From Syntrophaceae bacterium UBA4778 (GTDB taxonomy: Bacteria; Desulfobacterota; Syntrophia; Syntrophales; UBA4778), in the NCBI GenBank assembly GCA_002403175.1, contig DHHG01000199.1, positions 1-46,111 on the forward strand: a DNA stretch of 46,111 nt, given 5' to 3'. Numbering within the stretch: the stretch's first letter is position 1; each line of letters begins with the position of its first letter. Position numbers and translations under genes: made by a program. This document shows positions 43,100-46,111 of the stretch, in pieces. Below the pieces are notes generated by a model. That model ran no database searches. It saw only the letters and a program-made list of their open reading frames with translations, and had not been told where the DNA came from.

Positions 43100-43867
43100 C
43101 TAGCCCATTCTCTTGATATCGTTCAATACCTTAAAAGATTTCAGTTCCTTTCCCAGCAGGTGATGAATAAAACGCACCAGAATCGTACGGCTCTCTGCCT
43201 CCGATTGGCCGGTCAGGACAATCCTCCGGATTTTAGGGAGATCCATATCCCTCCCCAGAAGAAGCGTCCGGAACGTACCACAGGAGGCACGCACGGTTTC
43301 CGGCTTTCCGGGCGCACACCTCTCGCAAAAAATGCCTCCCTCTTTTACACTGAAAGCGGGCATCATAATGGAGCCGATTTCTGTCTTGCAGCCAATGCAT
43401 CGATCAAAGACCGGTTCATACCCGGCACTTCTCAAAAGGCGCAGCTCAAAAACCCGGATCAGAGTTTCAGAATGATAACCGGAGCCTAAAACGGCAAGAA
43501 ATTCGTTCAGTGAATGGAATAATTCAATATCTCTTTTCGCTTCCGATGCGAATTGATCCACCAGATCGATAAAATAGGAGGCAACCAGGGTTCTTTCCAG
43601 ATCTTCCCGGATTCTAGGATAATGCTCTCTCACATCGCATGATTCGATCAGTGCGAGACCATCGGTACCCTTGCGGGAAAAAACAACATCGGACCGGGAA
43701 AAAAGATCGAGTGAATTGACGAAACGTTTTTTGCTGCGGCGTGCGCCTTTGGCAATCCCTTTGAGCTTCCCGAATCCGCTTGTGAAAAATGTCATGATCA
43801 GGTCCGACTCGCCATAAGCGAGTGAACGAAGAACGACCGCATCCGTTTTAAAAATCTGTCTGGACAT
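43100..43867 (-). CDS. recO: DNA repair protein RecO
   Basis: RecO helps load RecA on SSB-coated DNA together with RecR. The 255-residue protein has the N-terminal OB-fold (FKTDAVVLRSLAYGESDLIM, KLKGIAKGARRSKKRF) and a helical C-terminal domain with a four-cysteine zinc site (CIGC and CERC). The ATG at 43867 has no clear ribosome-binding site; the leader region consists of a tandem octamer repeat (43879-43902). This spacing may limit its translation. The gene lies between pyrC and glyQ. Confidence 0.92.
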   Translation of the reverse strand: MSRQIFKTDAVVLRSLAYGESDLIMTFFTSGFGKLKGIAKGARRSKKRFVNSLDLFSRSDVVFSRKGTDGLALIESCDVREHYPRIREDLERTLVASYFIDLVDQFASEAKRDIELFHSLNEFLAVLGSGYHSETLIRVFELRLLRSAGYEPVFDRCIGCKTEIGSIMMPAFSVKEGGIFCERCAPGKPETVRASCGTFRTLLLGRDMDLPKIRRIVLTGQSEAESRTILVRFIHHLLGKELKSFKVLNDIKRMG

Positions 43868-43878
43868 AAAGGAAAACA

Positions 43879-43902
43879 GGGCCGAGGGGCCGAGGGTTCA
43901 AG
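43879..43902. repeat. Tandem octamer GGGCCGAG and variant, between pyrC and recO
   Basis: GGGCCGAG occurs at 43879-43886 and 43887-43894, followed by GGTTCAAG at 43895-43902. On the other strand the units read CTTGAACC, CTCGGCCC, CTCGGCCC, resembling the TTGGACCC/TTGAGCCC array at 8825-8848. It lies immediately upstream of the recO start and contains no ribosome-binding site. Confidence 0.7.
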
Positions 43903-43925
43903 GGGCGCTGGAATCCTGGCCCCAC

Positions 43926-45203
43926 TTATTCTCTGTATTTGATCTCTCCACCAACGATCGTCATGGCCGCTTTGCCTTTCAGCACCCAGCCATGATAGGG
44001 GGAATTCCTGCTCTGCGACCGGAAATTCCGGATATCAACCGTCCATTCCTTTGCGGGGTCGATCACTGTGATATCCGCGTCCGATCCCGGCTTCAGAGTT
44101 CCCTTATCAATTTTTAAGATCCCGGCAGGATTTGCACTCATTTTCAGAATCAATTGTTCTAAGGAAAGGATTCCTTCTTCAACCAGCTTCAGGCTAAGCG
44201 CCAGCGACGTTTCCAGACCGACAATACCGTTGGCGGCATATTCAAATTCGACGTCCTTTTCGATACTGGACTGGGGAGCATGATCGCTCGCAATCGCATC
44301 GATGGTCCCATCCCGAAGTCCTTCTCTGATTGCAGTCACATCCGCTACGGTCCTCAAAGGCGGATTCATTTTAAAATTCGTATCGTACTCTCTAAGAGAC
44401 TCGTCGGTCAGCGTAAAGTAATGCGGCGCGGTTTCCGCCGTCACGCAGATTCCCCGCTCCTTGGCTTCGCGAATCAGCCGAACGCTTCCTGCCGTGCTCA
44501 CATGGGCGATATGCACGGAAGTTCCCGTATAACCGGCAATCTCGATATCCCTCGCAACCATTATGTCCTCGGCTATATTCGGAATTCCTCTCAGGCCGAG
44601 TTGGGTGGAAATCACACTCTCGTTCATTGCGCCGTCTTTCGAGAGGCTGATGTCTTCACAATGGGAAATGACGGGCATCTGGAAGGAGGCGGCATATTCC
44701 AGCGCGCTACGCATAAGCCTGCTGTTTTCGACCGGTTTCCCGTCATCCGAAAATGCGACGGCACCGGCGTCCTTTAAATCTCCGAACTCTGCCAGAACTT
44801 TTCCCTCCGATCCCTTGCTGATGCAGGCAACCGGAAAAACGCGGGCGAAACCGGCGAGGGCTGCCTGACGCAGGATGAATTCAGTAGTGGATCGATTATC
44901 ATTGACTGGATCGGTATTGGGCATGCAGGCAATGGAAGTGAATCCCCCCGCCACCGCGGCCAGGGAGCCGGACCGGACGGTTTCCTTGTATTCAAAGCCG
45001 GGTTCTCTCAAATGGGTATGCATATCGATTAATCCGGGTACGATCAGGAGCCCCTGCACTTCCAGAATCTGCAGGTCTTCAGATGATCCTGCCGGATCCT
45101 TTCCTATTTGAGCAATTTTTCCATTCTCGATAAGAATATCGGAAATTTCATCTATTCGCTGTGTGGGATCTAAAATCCTGCCCCCTTTTATCAAGAGTTT
45201 CAT
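43926..45203 (-). CDS. pyrC: Dihydroorotase (class I)
   Basis: PyrC forms dihydroorotate from carbamoyl-aspartate in pyrimidine synthesis. The 425-residue amidohydrolase has the zinc motif DMHTHLRE (H62, H64), the class I bridging Asp in AFSDDGKPV, the His in [15 protein letters not shown] and the catalytic Asp in AIASDHAPQ. Length and class I features match bacterial PyrC that works with PyrB. The ATG at 45203 follows GGGAGG and overlaps the pyrB stop (ATGA), so the two are translationally coupled. Class I dihydroorotases can form a complex with aspartate transcarbamoylase. Confidence 0.96.
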   Translation of the reverse strand: MKLLIKGGRILDPTQRIDEISDILIENGKIAQIGKDPAGSSEDLQILEVQGLLIVPGLIDMHTHLREPGFEYKETVRSGSLAAVAGGFTSIACMPNTDPVNDNRSTTEFILRQAALAGFARVFPVACISKGSEGKVLAEFGDLKDAGAVAFSDDGKPVENSRLMRSALEYAASFQMPVISHCEDISLSKDGAMNESVISTQLGLRGIPNIAEDIMVARDIEIAGYTGTSVHIAHVSTAGSVRLIREAKERGICVTAETAPHYFTLTDESLREYDTNFKMNPPLRTVADVTAIREGLRDGTIDAIASDHAPQSSIEKDVEFEYAANGIVGLETSLALSLKLVEEGILSLEQLILKMSANPAGILKIDKGTLKPGSDADITVIDPAKEWTVDIRNFRSQSRNSPYHGWVLKGKAAMTIVGGEIKYRE

Positions 45204-46111
45204 GATTGACCTCCCGCCAGCAGATATAAAAGAGCCATCCGGACTGCCACACCGTTCGAGACCTGATCCAGGATCACCGAATAAGGCCCATCGGCAATTT
45301 CGGGTGAGATTTCGACTCCTCTGTTGATCGGTCCGGGATGCATAACGATAACATCTTCCCGGGCATATTTTATTTTCTCTCGATCCAGACCGTAATATTT
45401 CGCATACTCTCTCATGGAAGGGAACAAACCGGCTGCCTTACGCTCAATCTGTATTCTGAGCATCATAATGATATCTGCTCCCTCAATGGCGTCCTGTATC
45501 CGATGATGGGCAGACACTCCCAACAATTGAATATCCCGGGGCATCATGATCGACGGCCCCCCAACGGCAACGGTTGCTCCCATCTTCTTAAGAGCGTAAA
45601 TATTGGACCTGGCAACCCGGCTATGCGCAATGTCGCCGATGATTGCCACCTTGAGATCCTTGAATTTTCCCTTTTTTTGTCTGATCGTCAATAAATCAAG
45701 AAGGGCCTGGGTCGGGTGCTCATGAGCACCATCGCCCGCGTTGATTACCGATTGCGCTATCATCCTGGATAACAGGTGTGGTGCTCCCGAAGCGCTATGA
45801 CGGATAACGATAATGTCTGGGCTCATCGCTTCGAGATTTTTTGCCGTATCGATCAGGCTTTCCCCTTTCACCACGCTGCTGGTCGAAGACGAGATATTGA
45901 CCGCATCCGCGCTCAATCGTTTGGCAGCTATTTCAAAAGAGGTCCGTGTTCTCGTACTCGCCTCAAAGAACAGGTTCACCACTGTTTTGCCTCTGAGGGT
46001 GGGGACCTTTTTGATCTCGCGCTTCGAAACCTCCATAAACGATTCGGCCGTATCAAGAATCAGATTGATCTCTTCGACACTCAAATCCTTAATACCCAGC
46101 AAATCCTTTTT
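45200..46111 (-). CDS. pyrB: Aspartate carbamoyltransferase catalytic subunit, 5' end outside window
   Basis: PyrB condenses carbamoyl phosphate with aspartate, the first committed step of pyrimidine synthesis. The visible protein shows the carbamoyl-phosphate loop STRTRTSFE, the 80s-type loop [27 protein letters not shown] and the C-terminal HPGPINRG. The first codons in the window read K-K-D-L-L-G-I-K-D, matching the normal start region of PyrB (often ...[11 protein letters not shown]). The true start therefore lies a few codons beyond position 46111, and the TTG at 46102 is an internal Leu codon. The gene overlaps pyrC by four bases. A pyrR-like regulator would be expected upstream but is not in the window. 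Confidence 0.95.
   Translation of the reverse strand, partial: KKDLLGIKDLSVEEINLILDTAESFMEVSKREIKKVPTLRGKTVVNLFFEASTRTRTSFEIAAKRLSADAVNISSSTSSVVKGESLIDTAKNLEAMSPDIIVIRHSASGAPHLLSRMIAQSVINAGDGAHEHPTQALLDLLTIRQKKGKFKDLKVAIIGDIAHSRVARSNIYALKKMGATVAVGGPSIMMPRDIQLLGVSAHHRIQDAIEGADIIMMLRIQIERKAAGLFPSMREYAKYYGLDREKIKYAREDVIVMHPGPINRGVEISPEIADGPYSVILDQVSNGVAVRMALLYLLAGGQS

Noticed and set aside
1..46111. tRNA, rRNA, CRISPR arrays and known riboswitches
   Set aside because: I saw no clover-leaf or GGTTCGAATCC-like T-arm, no rRNA motif, no regular spaced repeats of CRISPR type and no recognisable riboswitch core. A dedicated covariance-model scan could still find small RNAs that I cannot detect by eye.

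Overview
The window looks like chromosomal DNA of a Gram-negative bacterium, most likely a member of the Desulfobacterota (Deltaproteobacteria sensu lato, for example a Syntrophales- or Geobacter-like lineage). I infer this from the combination of a complete type II secretion system (T2SS), a PEP-CTERM protein, a Tat-exported multicopper oxidase, a CusBA efflux pump, NosL proteins, heterotetrameric GlyQ/GlyS, the short aconitase type, and short tandem/inverted intergenic repeats. Base composition is balanced and fairly even. No tRNA, rRNA, CRISPR array, integrase or transposase gene was seen. The assignment is by gene content only.

Layout. 1-300: repeat-rich intergenic DNA with a 110-bp inverted-repeat (MITE-like) element. 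301-2235 (-): aconitase. 2599-5624 (+): a small YvlD-type membrane protein overlapping mutS. 5826-8771 (+): DUF748/AsmA-like protein. 8817-13365 (-, except a PPC-domain gene at 11728-12159): TAXI-type binding protein, DUF6496 basic protein, CBS protein, membrane methyltransferase, universal stress protein. 13403-15691 (-): a GAF-fused GspE/PilB-type ATPase, back to back with gspE. 15975-23805 (+): a tightly coupled T2SS operon gspE-F-H-I-J-K-L-M-C. 23807-24247 (-): a FixH/YtkA-like exported protein. 24539-37157 (+): a copper-centred block of PEP-CTERM protein, multicopper oxidase, CusB, CusA, a small exported protein, two NosL proteins, a small membrane protein, an ABC permease and ATPase, and a Cys-containing 8-TM protein. 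37294-39687 (+): gspG and gspD, the missing T2SS parts. 39914-46111 (-): glyS, glyQ, recO, pyrC and pyrB, the last cut by the window edge.

How the parts may work together. The T2SS is complete only when the two halves on either side of the copper block are combined, so the block sits inside the secretion locus. The multicopper oxidase has a twin-arginine signal and all type 1/2/3 copper ligands. It could be folded and loaded with copper, moved by Tat, and secreted by this T2SS, much as the multicopper protein OmpB depends on the T2SS pseudopilin OxpG in Geobacter sulfurreducens. CusBA would manage periplasmic copper. The NosL/ABC/8-TM genes are good candidates for an undescribed copper-handling or cuproprotein-maturation module, since no nosZ is nearby. 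The remaining genes are ordinary housekeeping and stress genes.
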